A stretch of 64,000 nucleotides of DNA. Source: Cornus controversa. Its lineage: Eukaryota; Streptophyta; Magnoliopsida; Cornales; Cornaceae. The notes beneath the pieces are model-generated. The model ran no database searches. It was not told the DNA's origin and saw only the letters and a list, made by a program, of their open reading frames with translations. The stretch lies in the NCBI GenBank assembly GCA_026545225.1, contig CM048846.1:13727975-13791974 (forward strand), written 5' to 3'. Every line of letters begins with the position of its first letter. Position 1 is the stretch's first letter. Positions 12,540 to 24,024 of the stretch are shown piece after piece. The position numbers and the translations under genes are program-made.

Positions 12540-12580
12540 TTGGCATATAAATATAAATATAAATATAAATATATATAGTT
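12540..12580. repeat. (ATAAAT)n microsatellite upstream of CGR1
   Basis: About six TATAAA-type units roughly 70-100 bp before the CGR1-like start codon. They could supply TATA-like sequence, which is inference only. Confidence 0.6.
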
Positions 12581-12647
12581 GTTGCTTGGCTCACTGGAAA
12601 CCCTAACCTAGTAAACGTACCAAGAGGTCTTAGGTTTAAGGTTGAGA

Positions 12648-13253
12648 ATGGCGTGCACAATCGATTTCAGGTGCCTGGACGAAGGCTTCGGCGGCAAAAC
12701 TTACAAGAGAAAGAGATCTGAACAAGCCGAAGAACTCAATCGATCATCTATCCAACAAGAAAAGAACAACGATGGCTCCATCTCTATGTCCATGGAGATC
12801 GACAACGGCACTAACGAAGAGACTTGCCCTCCATCAAAGAAACAAGCAGTGCCTTCTTCAGAAGACCCTAACAAGCCCATATTCGGAAAGCCTACATACG
12901 ATGGAGTAATTGCCGGAAAAGTGTCGGGCCGCAAGTGGAAGCAGCCGAGAAGCCACCGTGCCTCTGCGATGAAGGTGAGTCAAAAGGGCACGAATTTCGA
13001 GCAGAGGATGAAGCAGAAGGAGATAAAGAAGGCGTACAAGGAGAGGATGACGGAGCTGAAGGAGGAGATAAGGCAGAATAAGGTGGAGAAGAGGAAGAAG
13101 AGGGAGGAGAGAGAGAAGAAGAAGCAGGAGAACATTCTGAAGTCTGGTACTAAGCTCCAGAAGATTACTAATCCTAAGACTCTCAAGAAGATTGCCAAGT
13201 CTAAGCAGAGGAAGCTCCTCAAGGTTGTTCCTGATGATCTGCTCAACAAGTAA
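12648..13253 (+). CDS. CGR1/CCDC86-family nucleolar rRNA-processing protein
   Basis: A 201-residue, intronless protein. In yeast, Cgr1 acts in nucleolar pre-rRNA processing for the 60S subunit; the plant homologue is expected in the nucleolus. Residues about 1-85 are low-complexity and acidic/Ser-rich. The conserved core follows: FGKPTYDGVIAGKVSGRKWK, a WKQPRSHRASAMK stretch, then a long lysine/arginine/glutamate coiled coil (KEIKKAYKERMTELKEEIRQ and onward) typical of the family, ending KLLKVVPDDLLNK. I take the ATG at 12648 (MACTIDFRCLDEGFGG); two codons upstream there is only a TTG in frame. A 5' leader with few other ATGs precedes it. Identification rests on the Cgr1 core and the coiled coil. 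Confidence 0.85.
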   Translation: MACTIDFRCLDEGFGGKTYKRKRSEQAEELNRSSIQQEKNNDGSISMSMEIDNGTNEETCPPSKKQAVPSSEDPNKPIFGKPTYDGVIAGKVSGRKWKQPRSHRASAMKVSQKGTNFEQRMKQKEIKKAYKERMTELKEEIRQNKVEKRKKREEREKKKQENILKSGTKLQKITNPKTLKKIAKSKQRKLLKVVPDDLLNK

Positions 13254-15016
13254 GCAAGCAAACTAAATTCTGAGAAGCTGCTTTTTTTGTACCAATGAAA
13301 AAAAATATGTTGAATTTTGTTGCTTTATTTTGGTTGGTTGGCAAGACTTTGAATTTTGAATCTGGTTTCTTTCTTTAGAGATGATAATGGAGGTATCTGT
13401 CTCTTGATGTTTTTTGGTGTGGTTGATTATATAAAAATTTCAATTTCGTAAAGAAAGAAAGTCAGGCTGTGACCGTGTATGCAAAGATATTTGCTCCTTT
13501 TTCTTTCTTTCTTTCTTTCTTATAATATAGTAGCAGTAGTAGTAGTAGCAGCAGCTGTCTAGAGTGAGTATCTTTGGAATTATTTCACTCGGCTGTTAGT
13601 GGGATGGATATTTTTTGCCATAGGCAAATTCAGTTATGTTGAATATCTATTCAAACGCAAGTGAAAGGCATATTTGCTAATTCAAAATATGCGTTAAATT
13701 ATTATTAATGCGGATGGTTTGATCTTATTTCATCAAACAACCAGAAGATTGATGTCTCCATTGATAAGTCCTGCATAGAGGAAGTTTATAGTCTTCCCAA
13801 GTTTGCAGGTTTGAACTTTGAAGAATTGGTATGTATCAATTGCTATATAACTTATACGAAATTAAAAAACAAAAATAAAAAATAATCCTCTTAAACTGAA
13901 ACATTTTAGCTTACAACAGCTACAACTAATAGCAACTATCATCTACTATGATTCCAAAATAACTCTGATTCTATCATAATAATATCTTAATATTTATCAT
14001 ATAAATATCGAACATGTTTATATAAAATAGTATTCTAATAGTAAAGGTACATATTATTTCATTCTCCTTCAAGAACCTTGTCCTCAACCTGTACGAACAA
14101 CAAAGATGTAGAGATTTTCTTCTGAAAAACACTTTTGAGGGTTCCTCCTAGTCTTTATTAAACTTGTGGATTTGCCAGAAAAATGTCCTGATGCCAATTG
14201 AAATCCAATTTGAAATTAAAATTGAAAAAATCCCCATCTTCGAGGAGCTTGGAAACCTTCTAAGGTGGAGGGGCAGAAATTTCCTAAGCGATGAGTTGTT
14301 TCTTTTAGAAAATGTTCTTCATTCAACTTTATGTGTGAATATTGAAGATGGTTCATTGCAAATGGCTTTGCCTTGAATCCTATATGTTGAAACAAACTTA
14401 AATTTCTTACTTATGTGCTGGTGAGAGAGATTAGCATCAGTATACTAGTTTGTTACACCTTACCCTGGCTAGTGCATTGTCAAGGAGCAAAATGGTACCA
14501 AGTTATCTCAAGAGGCAAACGATAATGTTGTTTAATGCTTTCAAGTTCCATCTCATTGATCAAAATGAACCCTGGTGCAGGAGGTAGGTACTTATTGGAT
14601 TTCTCATAATTAAGATTTTCTTAGATCTTATATTTGTCTCCATTTTTTTCTCACTTTTGGACAATTCTCGTCTGCAAGACAAGACTTGTCCCAACAAGAA
14701 TTGTTATATAATAGCTCAGAGCCGCAAACATATGAATTGAATTTTATATTTACCATAATTTTTCAGATGTTAGGCCTGTGGCTGGCCAATTGGATAAAAC
14801 ATTTCCCGAAGTAATACTGAAAAAAACTTTCACAAACTGTAGCTACTCTGGATCCAAAGTTTCTTTTAATGTGCGTAGGACTTGTTCAACTTTATTATAT
14901 TCACAATATTGAGTACTGAAGCTAGTTATACTGCAGAAATAGCTAAGTATTAATTATACACAATAAACGTTTAAAAAAGAGGCTGTCTTGCTTCTATACA
15001 TGGCTTCATTCTAGTT
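13254..15016. other. Intergenic between CGR1 and LIR1
   Basis: Contains the CGR1-like 3' flank, a (TTTC)n tract near 13500-13520 and a (GTA/GCA)n tract near 13530-13555. Nothing coding is supported. A short open stretch at 14164-14376 has no recognisable motifs. Confidence 0.5.
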
Positions 15017-15688
15017 CTAGTAGACCCCCTTTTGATACGCCCGCTCACAGAACTCTCCACCAAGAACATCACAAGCCTCTCCTAGCAACACACTGTAAAA
15101 CAGATTATACATTAGCACATCTGTGAATAAAGTTTTTGTGTCTTTGCTATTCAATAATTACATATACTATTTATTGGGTCCTTACGTCTTTGAATCATTG
15201 TACTCAAGATACTCTCTTTCAATCAACTCGGAAGCAATCCTCATCATGCTACTTGTGGCCTTCTCTTCTTTGAGCTTCACTTCAGGATATATTTTAGCCA
15301 AACAGGCATCTCCACCGATTGTGTCGCAGGCTTCTGCGGGGAACACACTGGATGGAGCATATTACATGAGTAAGCAGCAGCAGCATGTTTGGGAAGACAA
15401 CATCAAGGATGAGTGATTGACTCAAAACTAATAATTGAACTCTGAATCATTTCAAAATTAAGCCCTAAATGATGACACTAAATGAATGATAAAAATCACT
15501 TACGAAATGGCAGAGGTGTAGTCAACAACTGTAGAGGTATCGTAAGTGGCAGCAGTTGCTTTGACTGGAGAAGAACGAGAATTAGCAAGTGAGACAACAG
15601 GCGGCTTTGTCTTTGGAGTGGAAAAGTTTTTTACAGTGGTGGAAGAAGGGAGAAGAATTGGTGCCAAGCACAAAGCTGTTGCTTGCAT
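15017..15688 (-). CDS. LIR1: Light-regulated protein LIR1, chloroplastic
   Basis: LIR1 binds leaf-type ferredoxin-NADP reductase and strengthens its attachment to TIC62/TROL at the thylakoid. Three exons: 15688-15504, 15347-15186, 15092-15017. The joins AT-TC|T and AC|T keep frame and have GTAAGT/GTAAGG donors and CCAG/ACAG acceptors, giving 140 residues. Residues 1-50 form a Ser/Thr/Pro-rich plastid transit peptide starting MQATALCLAPILLPSS. The two diagnostic Cys motifs follow: VFPAEACDTIGGDAC after VDYTSAIS, and VLLGEACDVLGGEFC near the C-terminus, which ends ERAYQKGVY. The second motif has LL in place of the FP that I expect in the family. A TATA box, two I-box GATAAG motifs and an evening-element-like site lie just upstream, fitting light and clock control. 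Confidence 0.92.
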
Positions 15689-15776
15689 CTTGTTGGGTTG
15701 GTTGGTAAGTAATTCTAAGTATAATATTTTGGTGCTTTGCTGAATAAATCATGGGAGAGGAGGATGCAATTGAGTT

Positions 15777-15863
15777 CTAATTTATATTATAGGGTGGGTT
15801 AGCTTATCTGCCTGCTTGGGGAGCGAGATATTTATGAATGTCAGTCATGTCATGTGGATAAGG
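15777..15863 (-). promoter_or_regulatory. LIR1 promoter: TATA box, I-boxes, evening-element-like site
   Basis: Read on the minus strand upstream of the LIR1 ATG (15688): a TATAATATAA box around 15781-15790; GATAAG at 15803-15808; AAATATCT, the core of the evening element AAAATATCT, at 15826-15833; and a second I-box-type hexamer at 15857-15862 on the plus strand. I-boxes occur in light-regulated promoters, and the evening element binds clock MYB proteins. The motifs are seen; their function is inferred. Confidence 0.55.
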
Positions 15864-17362
15864 CTTTCTTTTTCCTCTTGAGACTGATCAAGAGGTGAAG
15901 AAGCTTTTGCGGGTGTCCATCATTGACAGATTTTTTTTTCCTTTATTATTGCTCTTGTACTTCTCATTCTTGCACAAATATCTTTTAATTGCCTTTGACA
16001 GGTATAGTTAGGGGGTGCAAAAATTGAGCTGGCTAACCTGAGCACTGAGTCCTATTTGGATTGAGGTATTCACAACAATGAGTCGGGGGCTTATGCACAA
16101 GCCGGGTGAACTTTCCGGTCCCGCACCCGCACCCGCACCCTCGCAAGTTCTTACTATAAAACTTATCCCACCCAAAAATGGAGCTCTGAGAGCAAATCCT
16201 TTTCCAATTCACCAATTCAGTTTTGTTAATCCTCGGATTCATAACTATTTTTCATTGCTTGAATTATAAATATTTACATGTGACATTTACTACAGATGCT
16301 AATAACTAAAATGTACCTAATATTGAATAATAATGGTTTGAAATGTGCAGAATTAAGAATGAACCTACAATATTAAACAAAGTATAATAAATTATTGTCA
16401 CACTCAATTATATTGATAAGTTTTCTTTTGTTATTTGTTTTATAAATTTTTAAACATAAGAAATATTCAAATCAGTTCAAATATTTAGTCTAAAAAATTA
16501 AAAGTGTAATATATTTGCAAACAAATTATATAAACAATTTTAGTTTTACTTTAATTAATTAAGATGTTTATTATTTTATTACTTTCATGTACAAAAATTT
16601 AAACAATATCTCTTTAAGAATTTAGAATAAATGTATAGATTTAGCATACCACATTTCCTTAAAAATAAATAATATATTATAATCTTTGTACTTTAATTAT
16701 AATTAATGTTATGTATCTCCTAAAATAGAAGAAATAAGAGTACTTATAACTTAAATACATTTGAAATTACATTTATATGATCCCACAAAATATATAATAG
16801 CCTTTAGCACATGTACAAATATTGAAAATATTTCACACACACATATCACATATGTATATGGTAATATACTAGTGTAGAAGCGTTTTAGAGATGTTCCAGC
16901 TCCAACTTAATTTTAGATTTTGTTGTTTTCACACTCTGCTTAATATGACTTAAGTTATATATATTTATGATCATGATTAACTTTTTTAAGCTTATTTTTT
17001 TTTAAATCTTGATTTATTATATATTAATTGAAGAATTAATTTCTTGTAAAATTGTTTATAATATTTCATATATTTATATTTATGCATTGGTGTAACACAG
17101 TTTGATTTTTAGCCAGGTTTCTATTACGAAAGCTCAAGGGTTTGCCTTGCTTATGAGCATGAGTTGAAGGTTCGGTTAGATTGGACTCGGTTGATGTTTT
17201 ATATTTTAGTTGGCTCTGAGTTGATTTTGTCGACGTTGCACTTTTAACACAATAATCAAATAATATAATTTAGTGATACTGATTCACCTTTCAAAATAAA
17301 AGGTGTCTTTCAAAGTAGACGGTGGAGATTGTAAAGTCGGGTGTGCGAGGTTAAAAAAAAAT
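15864..17362. other. AT-rich intergenic DNA between LIR1 and TSSC4
   Basis: No gene seen. A GC-rich island near 16100-16145 holds a CCCGCA hexamer repeated about four times, next to GGGGGTGCAAAAATTGAGC at about 16010-16028, which resembles the end of plant hAT-type MITEs. A loosely inverse sequence lies near 17225-17250, but the pairing is too weak to call an element. Confidence 0.4.
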
Positions 17363-17631
17363 GGTAAATATCACTTACACCTCTTCAGATTAAGCAATAT
17401 TTCGATCAGATTCTCTCTAATTTCAATATTTCCAACTACACTCCTACCAGTAACATCCGTCAATTTTTTTCTGACGTCAATAAATTCCGTTTGTTTGCTG
17501 ACGTGACACTAACGGAAGGAGGAAATTGATACATAAACTCAAAATTTAGGAGGTATGGTTGGGAATATTGAAACTAGGAGAGGTCTGGCAGAATATTGCC
17601 TAAACTAAGGGGGTGTAAGTGGTATTTATCC
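17363..17631. mobile_element. Long-TIR MITE (Mutator-like candidate), 269 bp
   Basis: Begins GGTAAATATCACTTACACC and ends with the inverse of GGATAAATACCACTTACACC. Inverse similarity continues inward (GCAATATTTCG against GCAATATTCTG). Flanks are A-rich, so a target duplication cannot be judged. The terminus resembles that of the 45192-47414 element (GGGTAAATATCACTGAC). Confidence 0.7.
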
Positions 17632-17654
17632 AAAATAAAAATACCTTTCAGATA

Positions 17655-17701
17655 GAAAGGGAAAGGGAAAGGGAAAGGGAAAGGAAAAGGAAAAGGAAAA
17701 A
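17655..17701. repeat. (GGGAAA)n microsatellite
   Basis: About seven GGGAAA/GGAAAA units about 250 bp before the TSSC4 start codon; the strand is pure purine. Confidence 0.9.
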
Positions 17702-17946
17702 AATAGTCCATTCTAGACAAACCTCGGCCCAAGTTGAAAGAAGCCCAGGTCTGCATCTTTCGCAAGTGGGGAGGACTGACGTTTGATTAAGAAAATGTTG
17801 TTGGTTAAGGATTCTCTCAGATGTGGAGAGGAATTGATACGCATCTTGTATATAAAACCTGAAAAGAAAAAAAAGGAAACCCTAATAAATCAATCTCTTT
17901 CTGCTGTGCTCTGGTGGAGGTGGAAGAAATATCATCATCATCATCC

Positions 17947-20900
17947 ATGGAAGAGAGTTTTAGGGTTCGTGTGGACAAGGCGTTCGGCTCTTTAGCTACT
18001 TCAACGCCATCTTCATCATCATCATCTCTTTGTTCCCTGTGGTGTCTGACCGACGAAGAGATGGAAAGAAGAGAATGGAACCGAGAGAGAGACAGCCCCG
18101 AAGAGGACCAACTCCAGCCCCAACCCTGCCCCTACAATAACCCACAAAATCTGTCTCAGAAACAAAACAGAGCCAAACCCCCCACCCGTAATGAAGACCT
18201 TCCGAAGGCCGACCTTCAAGACCTCAGCGACAATGAGGATGATGATGAAGAATCAGAAGATGATGGAAACCAGCGATCCTCACGTCAACTACTCAGACAA
18301 CCAGACGACCTTGAATTCGACATTCGATCCTACATTGGTCTCGATTCTACTCTAGACAACGAGGTACGGTACCAACACCTAATTCATTCCCATCCATCAC
18401 TCTTCTTACTCTTTCTCTCTATCTATCAATTTATCTATATGTGTGTGTGAATCTGTTATTATTTCTCTCTTTTTTTTTTCTACAGTGAGGAAGTGGATTT
18501 TTTTCTAAATAAAATCGTTGTACTCATTTGTTGAGCACCACAGGAAACACAATCCTTCCATATTACGATTATATACCATCCTTCCATATGCACCATCACA
18601 GGCATACGTTGATCCATCAATCAAGAACTCACAACAGAGTCTCTCTAGATGCACTTTCTTTTTAAAAGGCGTGCATATGTTGATCCATCCATCCATCAAT
18701 GGCTTGATCAATTGAAACTCAAAACGGAATGTAATGCATCAATTGATCCACGTACAATTCCATCAATTTAACTCTGTCCAGTTTTCTTAAAAACTTAGTG
18801 TATGAAAATTGCTAAGGCTACCTATATGCATCAACGCATAAAATGCAAATCAACCCATATGCAAACCTACTTTGGTGATCATGAAGTTAGTTTCACATTT
18901 TCAATTCAAGATCAAAGGTCATCTATCAGAAGTATGCTCTAATTCATCATCATCGTGGATCACGAGTAATTCTATAATACTCGGGATTCCTTAAATGTAG
19001 GAATTCCACCGGTGATAAAACTTTATTTTCCATTATTATACGGAATTATGAATGAAAGATGGAGTCTTACTAGTGGTGTTCCGTGATATATAATAATTTC
19101 TCGTCGACCATATCAATTCTTTTTTTCCATTCTTTTCGATTATACACTATGTCTTCTCTTAAATTTAAGTTTTTTAAATCGTTAATTACTTCATCCGATG
19201 TAAGCTTTGGTCGGCCTCTTTGTTGTTTATCTTCTAAGCAATCCTCTTTTAAGCCATACAACCTAATCTTTTTCCCCTGATTTTATCATTTATATACCTA
19301 ATGTTCCCCTCATACGTTGATTATTTATTTTATCTTTTCTAGTGATTCCTATCATCCATCATAGCATTCTCATTTTAACTAACATGAATGCATGATGCAT
19401 TGAATTTGTAACTTTTTCAACGCCCAACACTCCACTGCAGACAATATTGTTAGCCTAATAATCATTTTATAGATTTTTCCCAAATATGTTTGGTATTCTT
19501 TTAACACATAGGATACCACTAGCTTGCCTCCAATTTTTTTTTCCCTAGTTGGTACACACACCCACCCCCAAGGAATTGTTTGCACCCAAGAGGATTTGAT
19601 CCTTAGACCTAATGTTTGCTAGGCACTAAGGTCAAGTTCTTTATCCATTTTGTCAATTTCTTAGTTGGTACACACATACCGGACTCCAATCATACTTGCT
19701 ACATCACCATCTATCTCTCCATCTTTTTGTAATATTGATCCTAAGTTTCGGAAATAGTTCTTTTGAGCAACTCTTTGGTCTTGAAGTGTAATATTTATAT
19801 TGTCGTTTTCTACTGTATCAAATTTAAATTTCATATATTCCGTTTTAGTTTTACTAATTCATAGACCCCTTGATTCTAATGCCGTTCTCCATATTTCTAA
19901 TTTCGTTGCTAAGGCTTCCTTATAAGTATCTATTATAAGTATCTTTTATTAGTAGGTCATCCGCAAATAACATACATCATGAGATGTTTTTTTGAATATC
20001 TTTTATTATTTTGTCTAATATTATCACAAATAGGTATGGACTCCCACTTTTATAGGAAAGTCACTAGTTTTCCCACATTTAGTGTTAACCCTAGTCAATG
20101 TCTCATTATACATATCTTAAATAAGATTTATAAGTTTTATAGGTACTTGTTTTCATTTTAGAGCCCACCAAATTATGTCCCTTGACACTCTATCATATGC
20201 CTTCTCTAAATCTATTGAAAAACACAAACTTTGGATTTTGTTACAAAATTTGTGTAACACTATAAACGACACCTAGTCCTAACAGTTTATACTTTTGTTA
20301 ATGTACTATCTAATGTCTTTACATGATTTTATCATATTACCTGAGCTTATGAGTTTATTAGTGTCCTTAATGTGTAAATTAAGAGTTTATCCCTCTCAAA
20401 TTGAGACTGTGGATGTGAAATTTTTTTACTTCAATTTTGTGCAGGAGGAGGAAGATGAATTTGACAAAGTGGCTGTTGGTAGCGAAAAGGCTGGTGATCG
20501 CTTGTATATGAGTGATATTACTGATTATGGGACTGATATAGACTCTTACAATGAACTTCCCAATACATTTGAGGATGTCACAAGAGACCCTCGTGCAAAT
20601 CACTTGGCTGCAAAAATTAGGCTTAAAGAAGATGCAGAAGCAGCTAGGAATTTTGGCTCTCCTCGATCTTCTGATAATGTTGGTCGACCTGCTGTGGATA
20701 CCAACAATAGTGAAACATCAGAAGATGGTTTACACCTGAAGTCGATTCTGAAGAGGAAGGAAAATCAGATGGACCCGAAATCACAGAAACGTGTACGGTT
20801 TGACCCTGGATGTATAAATGATTGTGAGGAGAAGTCTGAAGGAGCCAAAGATTTAGCACTGGAAACCTCTTCAATGGAAGAAGCTAGGGTGCCAATAGGA

Positions 20901-21368
20901 GCATCTTCCCTGCCCCAGTATTCTTCAGGTGTTCCTGATTATATACAGAATCCTTCGAAGTACACACATTATACTTTTGATTCATCATGCGATGTTGATG
21001 AAGAATCTAATAGGAAAGCCTACACGGACTTCCTTAATCTGATGAAGAGGTCAAACACCAGTGAGTCACAGCCAGATGACACTTCTATTGATATTCCTAC
21101 ATCAGTAACCTTCACTCCAAAAAAGAAGCTAGGTGACAGTTCCACCGCAAAAAGTAGGAATGAGTCCAAGCAAAACCAGGAAGGTGCTTGCAAGGAGTCT
21201 ATGCACAAAAAAGGTTGGCCCATTAGCATTGTTTCTGGGTATGCCGTAGAAAGTGAAGTTTGTGCAATGGAGGAAGATGAGCCAGAAACTGCTGCCAACA
21301 AAAGTAGGAAACCAGGTCGTCAGTATCGGACAAAGGCCAATATGGAGTTGGATGAGACTGCTGCTTGA
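17947..21368 (+). CDS. TSSC4-family protein (U5 snRNP / tri-snRNP assembly factor)
   Basis: Human TSSC4 is a U5 snRNP-associated chaperone for tri-snRNP formation; the plant role is inferred from it. Two exons, 17947-18363 and 20445-21368, joined in phase 0 across a 2.08-kb intron, give 446 residues. The N-terminus (MEESFRVRVDKAFGSL) carries the short RVRVDKAFGSL segment of the family, followed by SLWCLTDEEMERREWNRE. Residues about 60-120 are acidic and disordered. The family signature is in exon 2: a KSILKRK-KRVRFDPG region and VPDYIQNPSKYTHYTFD, matching human VPDY...P.....Y. The Lys/Ser-rich tail ends with a short stretch near the stop. I chose ATG 17947 after an ATCATC-rich leader; upstream in-frame codons are GTG only. 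The intron carries an RTE LINE with a SINE inside it. Confidence 0.85.
19060..20290 (-). mobile_element. RTE-clade LINE, 5'-truncated, antisense in TSSC4 intron
   Basis: Minus-strand translation shows plant RTE reverse-transcriptase remnants: a FSIDLEKAYDRVSRDI-like block near 20160-20220, a GVEC/AVECWALKK-like stretch near 19400-19450, and the C-terminal RGRPKLTSDEVINDL...[15 protein letters not shown] end near 19070-19220. Frames are broken, so it is not active. A SINE with its own target duplication splits it at 19546-19676. Confidence 0.8.
19561..19661 (-). mobile_element. SINE nested in the RTE LINE
   Basis: The minus strand has a tRNA-like B box (AAGGATCAAATCC) and the typical downstream TTGGGTGCAAACAATTCC. 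A perfect 15-bp repeat TAGTTGGTACACACA flanks it (19546-19560 and 19662-19676). This family is distinct from the 7024 and 41576 SINEs. The nesting shows it arrived after the LINE. Confidence 0.75.
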
Positions 21369-22503
21369 TGAGCACTTGACCATTCAGCACAGCATTAGTC
21401 CAGTATTTTATTTTGCATGGAACCCTGATTTTAATTTTCTAGAATGTTACTCGGGTTTTTCAAGTTTGTTTTTCAAGTTTGTAACACCTATAATGTACCC
21501 ACCTGTTTTTACTCTATATAGGTTGTGAGTTTTGTGACCATATTAAGATCGAAAAATATTAATAGTACTTCAAACTTGTAGTTTTTATTTGTATGCAAAC
21601 AGTAACAAAACTCCCACATAGGAAACAAGAATGGAAAACGCTTTTCTTACCGTTGTTTTGGTAAACATTGATCATAAGCCGGGGAATGGTTCTATTTTGC
21701 TTGATGGCCAGAAAACTTGTTACATCCATTCCCTTTTTAATCAATAGATATCTATGAAGTGTTCAAGTTTTAACCAGTAACTTCATTATGCCTAGTACTG
21801 TACGATTACTCCTTAAAGTAGGAATAACATACGAGGTGTTGGTAACTTGAGACCATCGAGGGTTGGCTGGGGTGCTTTGGTCCTGAAATATTGGTGGTTT
21901 CTTCTAGAGCTGATTTGGTTCATAGAAGAAAGATTACTAAGGACAGAAAATGGTCCAAAGTTGAGACGACTTGAGAGGAAGATGATAAGCTACTATTTAC
22001 AGAAATTTCTCGTGAAAAATAGCTAAAGCAGATACTTCTGTCAGAAGATTTAAATATCGATGAAGTACCTAATAGCCTCCTCGAAGCAGTTTGGATAAGT
22101 CATTGCAATGAATTTGCCTGCAGTTTGATTTGGGTTATTCCATACCTCCTCTCGTGCAATGGTGGCCTCACATGAGAGGTTTATCGTATGGATGTACAGT
22201 TGCATAACATGATGTTAAAATCACATACTTGGGATGATTCTTTGCCAAGTAAACAAGAGAGTTCATGCTTTCATGTCCAGCTGCTCCAAAAGAAGTATAA
22301 AGGAACGAAAGAGATCAACCTTCTAAGGTTCTAACTGGTCAGAAGAACTAACTGCAAAGAATGAACATTATGTGAAGGAAATACATGTAGGATAAATTCT
22401 GTCACAAATATATGGTACAACAACTCTATGATTCTACAATACTAATGAATCATTCTGTGGTTTCTGGAACATTTTTTTTAAGGTAGACTGAGTTGCCGAA
22501 AAT
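21369..22503. other. Intergenic between convergent TSSC4 and NAA30
   Basis: The shared 3' flanks of two convergent genes. No additional gene, RNA or element could be supported. Confidence 0.5.
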
Positions 22504-23968
22504 TCATATTTCAAACTTCGAGCTTTGTAGCAAAGAACTTTCTTCTGGTGGTATATGATCATTTTGCCCGTGGCTCTCATTTCCAGTTGCCAGCATTGGC
22601 AGGGAAGAGTACAACTCTGGGCGGGGAAATAATAGCTTCAGTCGAAAAGCATCAACTCCATTCAGGTAGTAACGGAAAAGCCTTTTTGCCCTAATAAACC
22701 CAAGACGGCCATATAGTGCGAGTGCTCCCTTATTTGTAACTTCTGCTTCCAAGGTTACCTTGAGAGTTACACAAAATCATGAGCCAACAACTTTAAATTT
22801 TCAATTTGTGACCATAATAAATTGACGCAATCCGACATCCAAATCACATTACTGTACAAAGGGGGAATATGTAAGTATGGATTTGTTACAGCAAATGGAG
22901 TATGGCTTAAGCAGAAAGAGCATAGAGCCATAGACTATTTAAAGAGGTTTCTATGATTCCAGAAAAACAGGTGTTCCAATTTTCGTATCTGGTAATTTTC
23001 TGTGGACCTGTGCACTTGTAAGAACCCCTGAAGAATTTTTTAGAGCCTATTCCAGAAAATTCTGTCCCCAAATTGAAGATGCTAGAAACCATGTCAATTT
23101 TAAGACAATACTCATTCAACAACACACTGATGCAGAAGCAGCAGAACTGCTGAGGAATATTTTTCATGGTAGTGATACATTAACAAAATCGTCAGTTCAA
23201 AATAGTAATGATGCATTTTAGGATATACAGACGATGGATAAAATAAAATGTGCCTGGCTAGGGAACCTAGAATATATGGATTACTTGTGCTGCTGTGTTT
23301 GTGAAGTGCATGTTGTTATAGTTTTTTGATTTGGCACCTGTGTGCTCCTGGTTTGATTTGGTCCTGTTCTTTTGTACTTATTCTATTTTTTAATTGAATG
23401 GGTTTTGGTTCTGTTCTTTTGTTCCCTACAATTAGAACGTTAAAGTGAATAAATTGTGAACAGGCCTTTTCTTTTCTAAGAAAACAAGTTGTATTCGAAA
23501 TTAAAGTATAAGGAGCTTTGCAGTGATAACTCCATATGTAGGAGCAGAAGTTTGATCACTTTGTGAGAAAAGATAACTGTGCCAAGGATTTTATAGAGGA
23601 TGTGCTCTAGAAGAGCAGACTAAAAGAGGTTGGCTCACATAGCGGACCCCAAGGGCAATTAATGTTTTGTAGAGAGGTGTGTGTGTGTGTGTGAGAGAGA
23701 GAGAGAATTGGTTTGGAGGGGATGTCTTGGTTGGTACAAATGCATTTTGAGCCAATATCCCTTTGTGTTTGCTATAAAAGCAATAATTGGTCCATATATT
23801 TTTACAAGACAAATGCAGTAATTATTCATGTATAAAACAAGTTTCTATAACGTATATGTTTTGGATATCACAGGGCATCAACTCATATGAAGAGACTAAA
23901 AATGAGTGAATGCAAAAGACAACATAGCTTGGACGGCTTTCAAATCCAAGTTTGAAAGAAATGAGAAC

Positions 23969-24024
<56 letters not shown>

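Noticed and set aside
12642-12647. Extending the CGR1-like protein upstream by two codons
   Set aside because: The upstream codon is TTG. The first in-frame ATG is 12648, and it matches the expected N-terminus.
16100-16145. CCCGCA repeats as an internal telomere-like tract
   Set aside because: Plant telomeres are CCCTAAA; these are only about four CCCGCA units, likely part of a GC-rich MITE end.
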